Source of the DNA: a virus
IMG/VR virus record: IMGVR_UViG_3300020469_004256
Span: 1-64,000 of that record
DNA length: 64,000 nt
Strand: one strand, 5' to 3'
Shown here: positions 15,709 through 24,394 of the stretch, one piece after another
Layout of the letters: the number at the start of each line of letters is the position of its first letter
Numbering within the stretch: position 1 is the stretch's first letter
Notes under the pieces: model-generated
What the model was told of the DNA's origin: nothing
What the model saw: only the letters and a program-made list of their open reading frames with translations
The model's database searches: none
Program-made: the position numbers and the translations under genes

Positions 15709-17195
15709 GAATATACCCTCACTTTGTGTTGTTGTTCAAATGCATCTGCGTGTTGTCTAGTATTTACCAGTGGCTCGCCTTTGATGTTTAGGCTAGTGTT
15801 TAGTAATATTGGACAACCAGTTTGATCATAGAACTTTTTAATTAAATTATAAAATCCTGGTGCTTCTTTTTGTGTTACTGTTTGTACACGAGAAGTACCA
15901 TCAGCATGTATTATTGCTGGAAACTCTTGTGGCTTTCTACATATAGCAACTGCCTGCATGTAAGGAGATTCAGTAATGCCTCCTGGCATTGTAAAGTACT
16001 CGTGTACATGTTCTTCGAGTATGGCAGGAGCAAAAGGTCTAAACTTTTGTCGTTTTTTAATATCATTTACTCTATCTTTGATTTCACCTCCCCTTGGGTC
16101 TGATAGTAATGATCTATTACCTAATGCTCTTGGGCCAAACTCTGCTCTACCACTTGCTACTCCAATAATGTTTCCATTTGTTAGAGCTTCGCAGGCAGTA
16201 TCAACAGGATAGTTACCTTCAATATTTGTGCCTAAAAAAGGACCTTGCCAATTTAGTTTATCACCATAACCAAGTGCGGCCGCTCCTAATGAGTTACCTG
16301 CGTCACCTGGATTAGGCATAATCCATATGTTTTGATTTTTAGTATACATTAATGAGTTGGCTACACAATTAAGTGCAACTCCGCCCATCCACACAATATT
16401 CTTTTGTGAACTGTAAGAACGTGCTATTTCAAACAGTGTAAGAATTTTCTTTTCAATAACCAATTGTATTGATGCCGCAACATCATATGAAAACTGATGA
16501 TCAAGCAATGGCATATGAGCCATCCATTCTTCAATACCAGCATGTACGTTCATTTTTAATTTTAAAGGATCTTTTGTGTCAAAAAAGTCTTTTTCAATTT
16601 GCTCTGCATACTTTGGTTCTCCATATGCCGCCATACCCATTAAAATATATTCTTCTTCGTTTGCTTTCAATCCAACTCTCTGTGTAAATGCTGAATACAA
16701 TAAACCTAATGAGTGAGGATACTGATATGTTTTTAATCTTTTTAAATCGTTTGGTGCTGTGTATTCCCATATTGATATAGTGTCAAACTCTCCAATAGCA
16801 TCAGCAACAATAACACAGGCACTGTTGTATGGTGATGTGTATGCTCCTGCGGCCGCATGTGCTTTGTGGTGCTCCACATATTCTAACTTATGTGGTACCA
16901 TATGTTGGAACTGTTTCATATACGTCTTTGGTAGATTACAACTTTGAAATACTTCTCCCCATTGCCCAGCAACCATTTGTCTGCGTTTCTTTAGCCAAGG
17001 TCTTTCGTGCCATATTACACGATCAGGCTCTCCATATTCTAATGCTTCATTAAGCATTTCATTACATAAGTTTGGATCATTTTTTATTCTTGTGTATCTT
17101 TCTGTGTGTCCAGCAAATACTATTTCGCCATCTTTGACTACTGATAAAGATCCATCATGTCCTAATCCACATATACCCCAAATTGTTTTACTCAT
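15705..17195 (-). CDS. O-carbamoyltransferase (NodU/TobZ family)
   Basis: 496 residues from the ATG at 17195, which has GAGGGAT upstream; a longer frame begins at 17210. N-terminal YrdC-like/Kae1-like domain: GICGLGHDGSLSVV, HTERYTRIKND, VEHHKAHAAAGAY (the metal-binding H-x-x-x-H), then the C-terminal domain ASGRAEFGPRALGNRSLLSDPR, diagnostic for the family. These enzymes move a carbamoyl group from carbamoyl phosphate, via carbamoyl-AMP, to a hydroxyl on a sugar or antibiotic. Three Ala in a row near 16278 are coded GCGGCCGCA, an example of GCWGC avoidance. Confidence 0.93.
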   Translation of the reverse strand: MSKTIWGICGLGHDGSLSVVKDGEIVFAGHTERYTRIKNDPNLCNEMLNEALEYGEPDRVIWHERPWLKKRRQMVAGQWGEVFQSCNLPKTYMKQFQHMVPHKLEYVEHHKAHAAAGAYTSPYNSACVIVADAIGEFDTISIWEYTAPNDLKRLKTYQYPHSLGLLYSAFTQRVGLKANEEEYILMGMAAYGEPKYAEQIEKDFFDTKDPLKLKMNVHAGIEEWMAHMPLLDHQFSYDVAASIQLVIEKKILTLFEIARSYSSQKNIVWMGGVALNCVANSLMYTKNQNIWIMPNPGDAGNSLGAAALGYGDKLNWQGPFLGTNIEGNYPVDTACEALTNGNIIGVASGRAEFGPRALGNRSLLSDPRGGEIKDRVNDIKKRQKFRPFAPAILEEHVHEYFTMPGGITESPYMQAVAICRKPQEFPAIIHADGTSRVQTVTQKEAPGFYNLIKKFYDQTGCPILLNTSLNIKGEPLVNTRQHADAFEQQHKVRVYS

Positions 17196-17727
17196 TGTTA
17201 TCCCTCGCACTTAATGATATAAATTTTACTTCTGCTTTATTTTCTATTACCCATTTTACAGTATCAACAATATTTTCACAAGATAATTTATTACCATTGT
17301 ATTCTTTATTGAATTTTGTATCAACATGACCTAAACCCAAAGTTGTGATTTTGCATTTGCGTTGTTGATTTTGTAATAATTCTGCTTGAGCATGTAGTGT
17401 CATTTTTTCTACAGGATATTGCCTGTGTACTACTTGCCAATCAACGTAAGGAACTGCATCAGTTCCAATGTTAATAATGTGTTTGTTGTCTTGGTCTTTC
17501 CACGCATCAAACATTGTGTTTAACATTTCAGTTTGATTAAAACCATTATGAGCATTGTTTATAAAAACGTCACAGTTCATTGCTTGATGTAATATCATAG
17601 TTCTGCCAGTCTGTGTTGAAATGTCATGACCAGTATTTCGACTACATCCAATTGAATTTGGAAATGCTTCGTAAATTGCTTTACCAATTCCACTTGTGTG
17701 TCCAGTTATTGCTATTTGTTTACTCAT
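17188..17727 (-). CDS. Short-chain dehydrogenase/reductase, short form
   Basis: 179 residues, shorter than the usual 250 of classical SDRs. N-terminal ITGHTSGIGKAI is the TGxxxGIG dinucleotide-binding motif; NNAHNG matches the NNAG motif; NIGTDAVPY supplies the Ser/Thr region and YPVEKMTLHAQAE the Y-x-x-x-K catalytic pair. The C-terminal substrate loop is reduced. Oxidoreductase acting on an unknown operon intermediate. Overlaps both neighbours by 8 bases. Confidence 0.82.
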   Translation of the reverse strand: MSKQIAITGHTSGIGKAIYEAFPNSIGCSRNTGHDISTQTGRTMILHQAMNCDVFINNAHNGFNQTEMLNTMFDAWKDQDNKHIINIGTDAVPYVDWQVVHRQYPVEKMTLHAQAELLQNQQRKCKITTLGLGHVDTKFNKEYNGNKLSCENIVDTVKWVIENKAEVKFISLSARDNNE

Positions 17728-17995
17728 CTTTTGCTTCTACGTGTATACCTTTTACCCAATGATACCATTCATTAGATTTTGCTTTTGCTTCCTTGTGTAA
17801 TGGATCAGTTCTCCAAGCATCAACATCTTCCAAAGTTTTCCAAGAACTGATTGTAATTTCAACATCATCTTTTTCTTCTGATACAAGGTCAATAAATCCT
17901 GGCATTGTTTCTGCTTTTTCTCTAACTCTTTTACTGTAGTCATAATATTCATTGTTAAAATTTTTTATCTTTGCTATAAAAAATACTTTAATCAT
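17720..17995 (-). CDS. ABM-domain (antibiotic biosynthesis monooxygenase-like) protein
   Basis: 91 residues from the ATG at 17995, which overlaps the stop of the upstream gene; a frame from 18010 adds five residues. IKVFFIAKIK, KAETMPGFIDLVSEEKDD and ISSWKTLEDVDAWRTDPLHKEAK follow the dimeric alpha-beta barrel (ABM/DUF4188-like) pattern, with the typical W-x-S/T...W and H-x-x-A. Such proteins are cofactor-free oxygenases, haem-degrading enzymes or ligand binders, so the activity is open. Confidence 0.75.
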   Translation of the reverse strand: MIKVFFIAKIKNFNNEYYDYSKRVREKAETMPGFIDLVSEEKDDVEITISSWKTLEDVDAWRTDPLHKEAKAKSNEWYHWVKGIHVEAKDE

Positions 17996-18863
17996 CCAAT
18001 CTCTTTTCATATGCTGGTGTAAGACATACTCTGTTTATTCCGTTTTCTCGTTTGAATCTATCCCATTGCTCATCATGTGTAGTTGCTACCAAATAAGAAT
18101 CACTAGGAGTAAGATCAAACTTCTCACAAATTTTCTTTTGTCGTTCACCGTACTCTTGTTTTTTAGCAAACACTGAACTGTTTATTGTTACTGCCTTAAA
18201 CACATCAATCATTGCATGATTAAAATATCCTACACCTTGCAACTCTTGTTGAATTAGTTCTGCTTCTCTAACAAATCTTACACCTGCTCTCAACAGTCCA
18301 AGCCCCCAAGGTTTAGAACAACTCCAAAACACTTCTTTTACATTTTCATATAGATTTATCTTATGAGGTCCTGTTGTTCCTACAAATGCTAAATCTAAGT
18401 ATATAGGACATATCTGTCTTGAACCAACTTCGTCATATCTTCTATCAAAATTCCCTGTAGCACTAAATGGATTACTCATGTATAACGGAACTCCTATTTG
18501 TAAATCACTAATTGTTCTAGCAATATTAATTGGCTTCTTAACAAATGTAGGATATCTATACTCTCCTTCAAACACTTGATAATTTTTAACTTTGTTACAC
18601 ATCCAATCAATGCTTTCATGTATTCCGTTTGTTGGATACCCCCATCTTAATTCAGTTAGATCAACAAAAGGTTCTAAAAATGTACGTATTTGATTTTGAC
18701 AATTTTCCCAACGCACTCTTCTTTTTACAGATGGTGTTTTATCGTTTTCATTTGTACTTTCAATGTACGACCCATACGTGCTAGTTAACATGTTTCTTAT
18801 TGTCATGTCAGTTGGCGAGTGTATTGCTTTACTTTTACCAAATACTTCGTTTGTTATTTTCAT
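17988..18863 (-). CDS. Divergent PLP-dependent aminotransferase-like protein
   Basis: 291 residues from the ATG at 18863 (AAAGG five bases upstream, right after the previous stop); shorter than the usual 380-400. The second half recalls fold-type I aminotransferases: YLDLAFVGTTG stands where these have D-x-A/G-Y, and VFWSCSKPWGLGLLRAGVRF matches the S-x-S-K...G-x-R-x-G segment that carries the PLP Schiff-base Lys. ELRWGYPTNGIHESIDWM near residue 85 could be the phosphate-binding loop. The C-terminal domain appears reduced. Function inferred from these motifs; it might be a decarboxylase or inactive homologue. Confidence 0.6.
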   Translation of the reverse strand: MKITNEVFGKSKAIHSPTDMTIRNMLTSTYGSYIESTNENDKTPSVKRRVRWENCQNQIRTFLEPFVDLTELRWGYPTNGIHESIDWMCNKVKNYQVFEGEYRYPTFVKKPINIARTISDLQIGVPLYMSNPFSATGNFDRRYDEVGSRQICPIYLDLAFVGTTGPHKINLYENVKEVFWSCSKPWGLGLLRAGVRFVREAELIQQELQGVGYFNHAMIDVFKAVTINSSVFAKKQEYGERQKKICEKFDLTPSDSYLVATTHDEQWDRFKRENGINRVCLTPAYEKRLDD

Positions 18864-18865
18864 AT

Positions 18866-19528
18866 CTACCTTTGCTTCATATATCTGCATACTTCAACAA
18901 TTGTTTGCTCATTTACATCAACATTAACAACTAGCCAATATGCAGGATCAGGTGTTGTGTTAAAAAGATAATGCATTTTAGCAGTATCAACAAAATATAA
19001 AATTCCTTGTTGCCATTGTAAAACTTTGTCTTCTAATATAAATGTCATGCCAGGAGTGTCACAATTTCTCAACGGCATTATTAATCTAAATGTATCAAGA
19101 TTTAATTTATTTGATTGATAAAAATCATATTCATCCGGATGATCTCTATGTGGAGGAAAAAATCCACCTGTGTTTAATTTTAAAATATGTGTTCTAAATA
19201 TATGTCCTTCAAATGGTGCTAAACATTTTTTTAATGATGGCCATTCCATTACTGGTGTTGGTGTTTTAAAATCTCTTTCAGTCCATGATGTATTATTTTC
19301 TTTGTTGTATTCATACACACTATCTAAGTCTGGAATTCCTGTCATGCATCCATCTAAACTTGTGATGCTTAATCCTTGTCTAGGATAATCTTTTCTTGGA
19401 TTATATTTTACATAGTCAAACTGTTCTTCAGTCCAATCAATAAATTCAGGAGAATCCTTCATACGAAGTGTTAAAGGATAATGTGCTCCAAATGTTATTA
19501 GGTCTCTATATAAACTGTTTTTGTTCAT
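18866..19528 (-). CDS. 2OG-Fe(II) oxygenase, aspartyl-hydroxylase-like
   Basis: 220 residues. GGFFPPHRDHPDE gives the H-x-D pair (His127, Asp129), FRLIMPLRNCDTPGMTFILED is the typical strand, and YFVDTAKMHYLFNTT gives the distal His186. The oxoglutarate-binding Arg is less clear. Overlaps the radical SAM gene upstream by four bases. Substrate unknown. Confidence 0.75.
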   Translation of the reverse strand: MNKNSLYRDLITFGAHYPLTLRMKDSPEFIDWTEEQFDYVKYNPRKDYPRQGLSITSLDGCMTGIPDLDSVYEYNKENNTSWTERDFKTPTPVMEWPSLKKCLAPFEGHIFRTHILKLNTGGFFPPHRDHPDEYDFYQSNKLNLDTFRLIMPLRNCDTPGMTFILEDKVLQWQQGILYFVDTAKMHYLFNTTPDPAYWLVVNVDVNEQTIVEVCRYMKQR

Positions 19529-20685
19529 ACGTATGTGTTATCTCCTGGCCATAACGGCATTTGTGTTCCTGGTGCTCTTTTTGGTATTTTAGAGTCAGCA
19601 CTTGATACACAACTTTTTGAAATGCATTTTTGTGGCTTGTCAAATAATTTAAACCCTGTTTCAATATTTCCAAGAGGTTGATCATGACAACTGTAACTAC
19701 GTTTTATACTGCCATCTGGTTCTCTAATAATGATTGATCTATAACCTGAAGAACATTCCCATCCTTCAAACTTGTTGAAATTAAATGCATTGAATCTTTC
19801 TGCTTGGTCCATAAAATGTGGATTTCCATCTTTATCTCTAAACTCAACTTGAAAATGTTGTGGAACTCCTTCCGAATATGTTTGTTTCTGCATTGTTCTG
19901 TTGTCATCTATTTTAAATGTTGGTTTAGGTCTTTGTACATGTTTATTTTTTTCTTCTGTGAACCCACGTTGTGGCATTCCGTTGTGTAATTTTTCAAGCA
20001 TTTCTTTTGAGTACCCATGGACAACTTCTGACGCTGTTGGATCTGATTGAGCCTTTAGTGTAACATTAATACCTCTATTGTGAAAATATAATGATTCATC
20101 ATACAATTCATCAAACCATTCCGGAACCATAACTTGGTTAATTGTAACTTGTACATCGTGTTCTTGTGCAAAACATAACTTATCGGCAAAGTCTGCTCTT
20201 TTTTCTTTTGAGTTAACATGCTCTCTATGATATGAAGCAGTAATACTAGCTCTGTGAAACGGTGCAACTGCTTTGACATATTGTTCAAACCATTTCATAT
20301 TTCTACTGCAATTACTTGTCATATGAACAGAAGTATAATTAGTATTTTTTGTATCATCAGCGAGATGCTGTAGAATATCAATATAACCAGGATGAAATGT
20401 AGGCTCTCCGCCAGAAAGTGAGAAATGGAAACTATTAAAGCCTCGCTGTCTCGCTTGTCTTTTGATTTCATCAATGGTAGCAAGACAAAGCTCAGTAGGT
20501 CTATGATCTTTTCTGTCACTCCTAGCATACGGCCAACAGTACGAACACCTATAGTTACAAAACCTACCAAGAAGCCAACTGACTGTAAAAAGATCCCTAT
20601 AAAGCATAGTACGTTGTCCCACACGTACAAGATCAGAGTACGGAATTTGTGTAAAATCATATTCACTCCATTTTAAATCACTCAT
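19525..20685 (-). CDS. Radical SAM enzyme with C-terminal cysteine region
   Basis: 386 residues from the ATG at 20685, which overlaps the upstream stop (ATGA); the longer TTG frame is rejected. Radical SAM motif CNYRCSYC (Cys43, 47, 50), SLSGGEPTFHPGYIDIL and later a cysteine-bearing C-terminus (WECSSGYRSIII, SYSCHDQ, KCISKSC) that looks like a SPASM/twitch region with a redox-visible pattern EPDGSIKRSYSC. Unlike its operon neighbours it lacks the N-terminal cysteine domain. Substrate unknown. Confidence 0.88.
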   Translation of the reverse strand: MSDLKWSEYDFTQIPYSDLVRVGQRTMLYRDLFTVSWLLGRFCNYRCSYCWPYARSDRKDHRPTELCLATIDEIKRQARQRGFNSFHFSLSGGEPTFHPGYIDILQHLADDTKNTNYTSVHMTSNCSRNMKWFEQYVKAVAPFHRASITASYHREHVNSKEKRADFADKLCFAQEHDVQVTINQVMVPEWFDELYDESLYFHNRGINVTLKAQSDPTASEVVHGYSKEMLEKLHNGMPQRGFTEEKNKHVQRPKPTFKIDDNRTMQKQTYSEGVPQHFQVEFRDKDGNPHFMDQAERFNAFNFNKFEGWECSSGYRSIIIREPDGSIKRSYSCHDQPLGNIETGFKLFDKPQKCISKSCVSSADSKIPKRAPGTQMPLWPGDNTYV

Positions 20686-21902
20686 TGCCAATAGTCCTTA
20701 AATTCTGGATACACTTCTAAAAAATTAGTTTTGTTTAATCTATCCATAGTTTCAATATATTCCTTTGTTGATTTTGGCAACACATCATTGTTTATATCAG
20801 TATTATTCATATAGTCTAATACATAGTTTGACCATTTAATTATTTTGGCCAAACGATTCTCCTTGATATTTTCTAAACTTTCTATTTTATTATAAACTCT
20901 TTTTGTTATAATGTCTTTCATTTTCTTTGGTATATATTGAATATTTAGAGCTTCTGGATATTGTACCAAACTACAATGAAAGGGGCAATCTAAAGATATA
21001 TAATAATCAATAATATCATCAAATCTAGAAATATTGTACAACGAAACTGTACATGTTGTTGTTAAATTAAAAACTTCTTGTGGTAATTTAGATTTTAATG
21101 TTGTTATATTATCTTCAACTGCTTGTAAATTACTTCCTGTTCTTAGATAACTGTGTATTTTTTTATCACCATCTAAACTTACACGACAATTTATCTTTTT
21201 AAATTTACTCCAAAGGTCACTGATATGCCTATCCTTCAATACTATATTGTTTAAATTTGTATTGTATTCTAATGTGATATTGTGGGCATATGGTAATAGT
21301 TTTTCTAATGCATCATAGTGTTGTGGCTGTATCAAAGGCTCGCCGCCTGCTATAACTATTTCTTCTACTCTTGGTCCTATGTCATTTACTACTTGATTAA
21401 ATGTTTCTATGGGTAATTTTGCTATGCCTCTCCATGTGCTGGTTTCAGTTAGTTGATATTTGTCAAACAAACGTTTAACCTCATCATGTTTGTTTACTGC
21501 TACTGCCCAAGTTGAACTGTATATTGATGAACAATGTCTGCATCTTAGATCACACACATTACCAAAACGCAATTCAATTGTTTTAACGTTCATTGGTAGT
21601 TCACCATCATTTACTTCTTTTAACACTTGAGGAATATGCTTTTCATAATCTTGATTACACTGTTGCCTAGTTGATATAACATTTGCTTTTTCCATATCCC
21701 AACAACTTTTACAACCTTCATGCTGTATTCCGTTCATCAAGTTATTGCGTATTTTTTTATAATTGTCATTATTCCATATTTCTTTGAGTGTTTTATCTCC
21801 ATAGTGTCCTAACGAATCATGATTACGCCAACAAGCACTTATAAAGCCTTTTGGCTTTAGGTTCATGTGTATGAACGGCATTATACAAAAAGTCTTACTC
21901 AT
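20682..21902 (-). CDS. Radical SAM enzyme with N-terminal SPASM-like cysteine domain
   Basis: 406 residues from the ATG at 21902, overlapping the upstream stop. N-terminal cysteines Cys6, Cys24, Cys64-x-x-Cys67 with KTLKEIWNNDNYKKIRNNLMNG between them, exactly the spacing seen in SPASM domains (G, then E-I-W-N...R). The core motif is CDLRCRHC (Cys117, 121, 124), then VIAGGEPL and VSLDGDKKIHSYLR. Core cysteines sit at the same residues as in gene 7000-8262, so the two are paralogues. Substrate unknown. Confidence 0.9.
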   Translation of the reverse strand: MSKTFCIMPFIHMNLKPKGFISACWRNHDSLGHYGDKTLKEIWNNDNYKKIRNNLMNGIQHEGCKSCWDMEKANVISTRQQCNQDYEKHIPQVLKEVNDGELPMNVKTIELRFGNVCDLRCRHCSSIYSSTWAVAVNKHDEVKRLFDKYQLTETSTWRGIAKLPIETFNQVVNDIGPRVEEIVIAGGEPLIQPQHYDALEKLLPYAHNITLEYNTNLNNIVLKDRHISDLWSKFKKINCRVSLDGDKKIHSYLRTGSNLQAVEDNITTLKSKLPQEVFNLTTTCTVSLYNISRFDDIIDYYISLDCPFHCSLVQYPEALNIQYIPKKMKDIITKRVYNKIESLENIKENRLAKIIKWSNYVLDYMNNTDINNDVLPKSTKEYIETMDRLNKTNFLEVYPEFKDYWQ

Positions 21903-23262
21903 CAATTATCTCTGCTAGTTCAGGAAATACTCCACGCCAGTCCTCGTTTCTTATGCTATCAAACAGTGCTGTTTTTTCATAGAATTCCTCTGTTAGTTTG
22001 TGTGTGTGTTTATTTTGTAATGCATTTTTTCTTAAATCTTTCCATGATGTATTATTAGATTCTATGCTAGATTGTAAAACTGTAATACATTTATCGTATA
22101 CTCTGCGTACAATGAGCTTTGTCGCTTCATTTTTTAATAGTGTATGCTTGTTATAAAATGGGTCAAACTCACCTTCTAATATTTGTAATATTCTTAATTT
22201 TGTGTTGTTTTTTTGATTAGCCACAGCAAGGTATTTAGGTGTTGACGCAATAGTTGGTTCAAAATTAAGTTTCCGCATACCAAGTTTTTCAATTGGAAAA
22301 AATTTTATCATCCATTCTAAAAATTCTTTGATATACAATACATTGTATATTGTAATTGTATGATTTATAGACAATCGTGTATTGTTATTTTCTTGACAGT
22401 ATGTTAACCATTTTTTTGCAGATGATTCAACTTTACTCCAAACAGACCTTTTTCTTAAAAATTCTGCACGTTCTTTTATTCCATCTAAACTTAATGTGAT
22501 TTTTACATTTTTAAAGTTAACAAGCAACCTACGATAACCCACCTTTGGAAAAAATGAACAATTTGTAATTACTTCAATAGTGATATTTTTAGCCAAATCC
22601 CATTTCACAAGATTAGCAAGAAATGTTTGAAACTGGTCATTTAAGAACGGTTCTCCACCAGTGACTTTTACTCTTGTTAGATTTTTGATAGTGTCTTTAG
22701 AAATGTCACTAAGATATTGATTTGTTTTTGGTAATTGTTTAACTCTGTTATACACACGTTCGTCACCACCATAAAAATTCTCAACTGCTTTTTTATTGTT
22801 GGCTAAATCTTCATCCCAGGTTGTTGATAAACTAGGGCCGCATGATCTACATTTTAAATTACAAAATCTTCCTGTTTGTATTTCTAAAAATTGCAAAGTA
22901 GGTTGTGTATAATCTATTTGATCTTGACTGTAATACGATAATTCACAATCGTATTGGTCAGCGTTTTCGTGGTGCTGTAATGCACCTGTTCTCATAGATT
23001 CTATTCCTTTACTTTCATCATCATAACATCTCCAACAGGCTTTGATAGTTTCACCATTGAGTGATTTTTGCCTTACAGATTTCCACATGTTATCGTATCC
23101 TTCATTAAATGTTGTAGGATACATTTGATCTCCTTCAAGTTCTTGTCTTGCTAATTTTAAGTCAAATCTACAGCAAGGAACTATTTCTAATCTTGGCATA
23201 CTGGTTACAGCACCACGAAATAGATATGGACAATAAGTTTTGTTTTTTTTCAGATCAATCAT
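21895..23262 (-). CDS. Radical SAM enzyme with N-terminal SPASM-like cysteine domain; first gene of the operon
   Basis: 455 residues from the ATG at 23262 (MIDLKKNKTYC); a longer frame from 23298 adds 12 residues with no support. N-terminal Cys11, Cys30-Cys31 and Cys76-x-x-Cys79; core CNLKCRSC (Cys134, 138, 141), then KVTGGEPFLN, EVITNCSFF and TLSLDGIKERAEFLRKR. No obvious Shine-Dalgarno. The late promoter at 23320-23327 lies upstream and may drive the whole twelve-gene operon. Substrate unknown. Confidence 0.9.
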   Translation of the reverse strand: MIDLKKNKTYCPYLFRGAVTSMPRLEIVPCCRFDLKLARQELEGDQMYPTTFNEGYDNMWKSVRQKSLNGETIKACWRCYDDESKGIESMRTGALQHHENADQYDCELSYYSQDQIDYTQPTLQFLEIQTGRFCNLKCRSCGPSLSTTWDEDLANNKKAVENFYGGDERVYNRVKQLPKTNQYLSDISKDTIKNLTRVKVTGGEPFLNDQFQTFLANLVKWDLAKNITIEVITNCSFFPKVGYRRLLVNFKNVKITLSLDGIKERAEFLRKRSVWSKVESSAKKWLTYCQENNNTRLSINHTITIYNVLYIKEFLEWMIKFFPIEKLGMRKLNFEPTIASTPKYLAVANQKNNTKLRILQILEGEFDPFYNKHTLLKNEATKLIVRRVYDKCITVLQSSIESNNTSWKDLRKNALQNKHTHKLTEEFYEKTALFDSIRNEDWRGVFPELAEIIDE

Positions 23263-23319
23263 TATGTGTAGTATACAATAAAATTTTAATAAAATCAATA
23301 TAAACTGTGTATTTTATAT

Positions 23320-23327
23320 TATTTATC
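23320..23327 (-). promoter_or_regulatory. T4-type late promoter (GATAAATA) for the radical SAM operon
   Basis: GATAAATA on the minus strand, 58 bases before the chosen ATG. It stands back to back with a plus-strand late promoter at 23341-23348, only 13 bases apart. Confidence 0.65.
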
Positions 23328-23340
23328 TGTTGTTCTAATC

Positions 23341-23348
23341 AATAAATA
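23341..23348 (+). promoter_or_regulatory. T4-type late promoter (AATAAATA) for the SET gene
   Basis: AATAAATA then GTAGT; predicted start near 23354, leader of about 28 bases with AAGGA eight bases before the ATG at 23382. Confidence 0.7.
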
Positions 23349-23381
23349 GTAGTATAATAATGCTTTACAAGGATTATGTAT

Positions 23382-23708
23382 ATGCCAAACAAATGGTTAT
23401 TTAAAACAGAAATAAAACATTCAAACATACACGGACAAGGAAGATTTGCATTAGAAAGCATTCCAATTGGTCGACAAGTTGTTGAACTCAAAGGTGCTAT
23501 TGTTCCTAAAGAAGAAGCACCTGGAAAATTTCCAATAAGTCTTACTCATAACATGAATTGTGATGACAGTTATGTAAACCACAGTCAAGAACCTAATCTT
23601 GCATACGTTGGTGGAACTAGTTTTGTTTCTTGTGAAAAAATAAAAAAAGGTGACGAGTTAACTATGGACTATAGCCAATTTGCAGGCGATCGTAAATTTT
23701 TATTTTAG
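23382..23708 (+). CDS. SET-domain protein (possible protein lysine methyltransferase)
   Basis: 108 residues from the ATG at 23382, chosen for the AAGGA eight bases upstream (an ATG at 23376 is too close). The SET signature runs the length: HGQGRFALESIPIGRQVVEL, then DDSYVNHSQEPNL (the NHS motif that binds SAM and forms the pseudoknot) and KIKKGDELTMDYSQF (the E-L-T-x-D-Y motif with the catalytic Tyr). The domain is minimal, without a post-SET cysteine cluster. These enzymes methylate lysines on proteins in the cytoplasm. The target could be host ribosomal protein or phage protein; not inferable here. It is convergent with the 2OG gene at 23705 (4-base overlap). Confidence 0.88.
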   Translation: MPNKWLFKTEIKHSNIHGQGRFALESIPIGRQVVELKGAIVPKEEAPGKFPISLTHNMNCDDSYVNHSQEPNLAYVGGTSFVSCEKIKKGDELTMDYSQFAGDRKFLF

Positions 23709-24394
23709 TGTTTAAATCTTTTCTTCCATTCCATATTGGCAAAAGGCCAGCCAGTTATAACAACGCGACAACCTGATTTACCATCACGAACCGGGTTAAC
23801 ATAATGAGCTGATCCTACTCTCATTAGTACACATGAATTTCTTTTTGGTCTTACTGCTAAAGGTCCTGCTAGGTAAGGTTCTTGATTTGATTCTTTAACC
23901 ATTTTTTCTTTAAACTGTTCCCAGTTACTTCTTTCAGTTGGATATGATTGAAAATGATCTTCTAACATGTATTCATTTGGCAATACCAATTCGCCACCTT
24001 CTTCGTTTGTTAGATAGTTTATAAACACAAAATCTCCATATATGTCTTTGCGTTCTGTGTGTACATGATATACACTTTTTGGATTAAATGTCTTTGTGCT
24101 AAACTGTAGTACATTCTTTTCATTTATGTCTTCTAATAATATTGGTTTGTGAACTTCTGATAGTACTTCATTTAGTTTATTAATTACTGCTACCACCACT
24201 GGTTTATCTTTGTGTATGTTATATTTTACATGATTGTAATTGTAATATGATTTACTAATAATATGTGGCTGTTCATTACCATCAAGCTCTTTGGTTTCAG
24301 ATTGGCGTATATGCTCTAGTGTTTGATCCACTAGGCCTTCATCTATAAAGTTATCTGTATACCAAACTTCGTTAGTAATTAGTTCTTGCCACAT
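23705..24394 (-). CDS. 2OG-Fe(II) oxygenase, prolyl-4-hydroxylase-like
   Basis: 229 residues. VYHVHTERKDIYGDFVFINYLTNEEGGELVLPN resembles the P4H core: H-x-E (His112, Glu114; Glu where most members have Asp), then the strand with EGGEL; SAHYVNPVRDGKSGCRVVITGW gives the distal His and the Arg. Last gene of the TonB-receptor operon; its ATG overlaps the radical SAM stop (TAATG). Substrate unknown. Confidence 0.75.
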   Translation of the reverse strand: MWQELITNEVWYTDNFIDEGLVDQTLEHIRQSETKELDGNEQPHIISKSYYNYNHVKYNIHKDKPVVVAVINKLNEVLSEVHKPILLEDINEKNVLQFSTKTFNPKSVYHVHTERKDIYGDFVFINYLTNEEGGELVLPNEYMLEDHFQSYPTERSNWEQFKEKMVKESNQEPYLAGPLAVRPKRNSCVLMRVGSAHYVNPVRDGKSGCRVVITGWPFANMEWKKRFKH

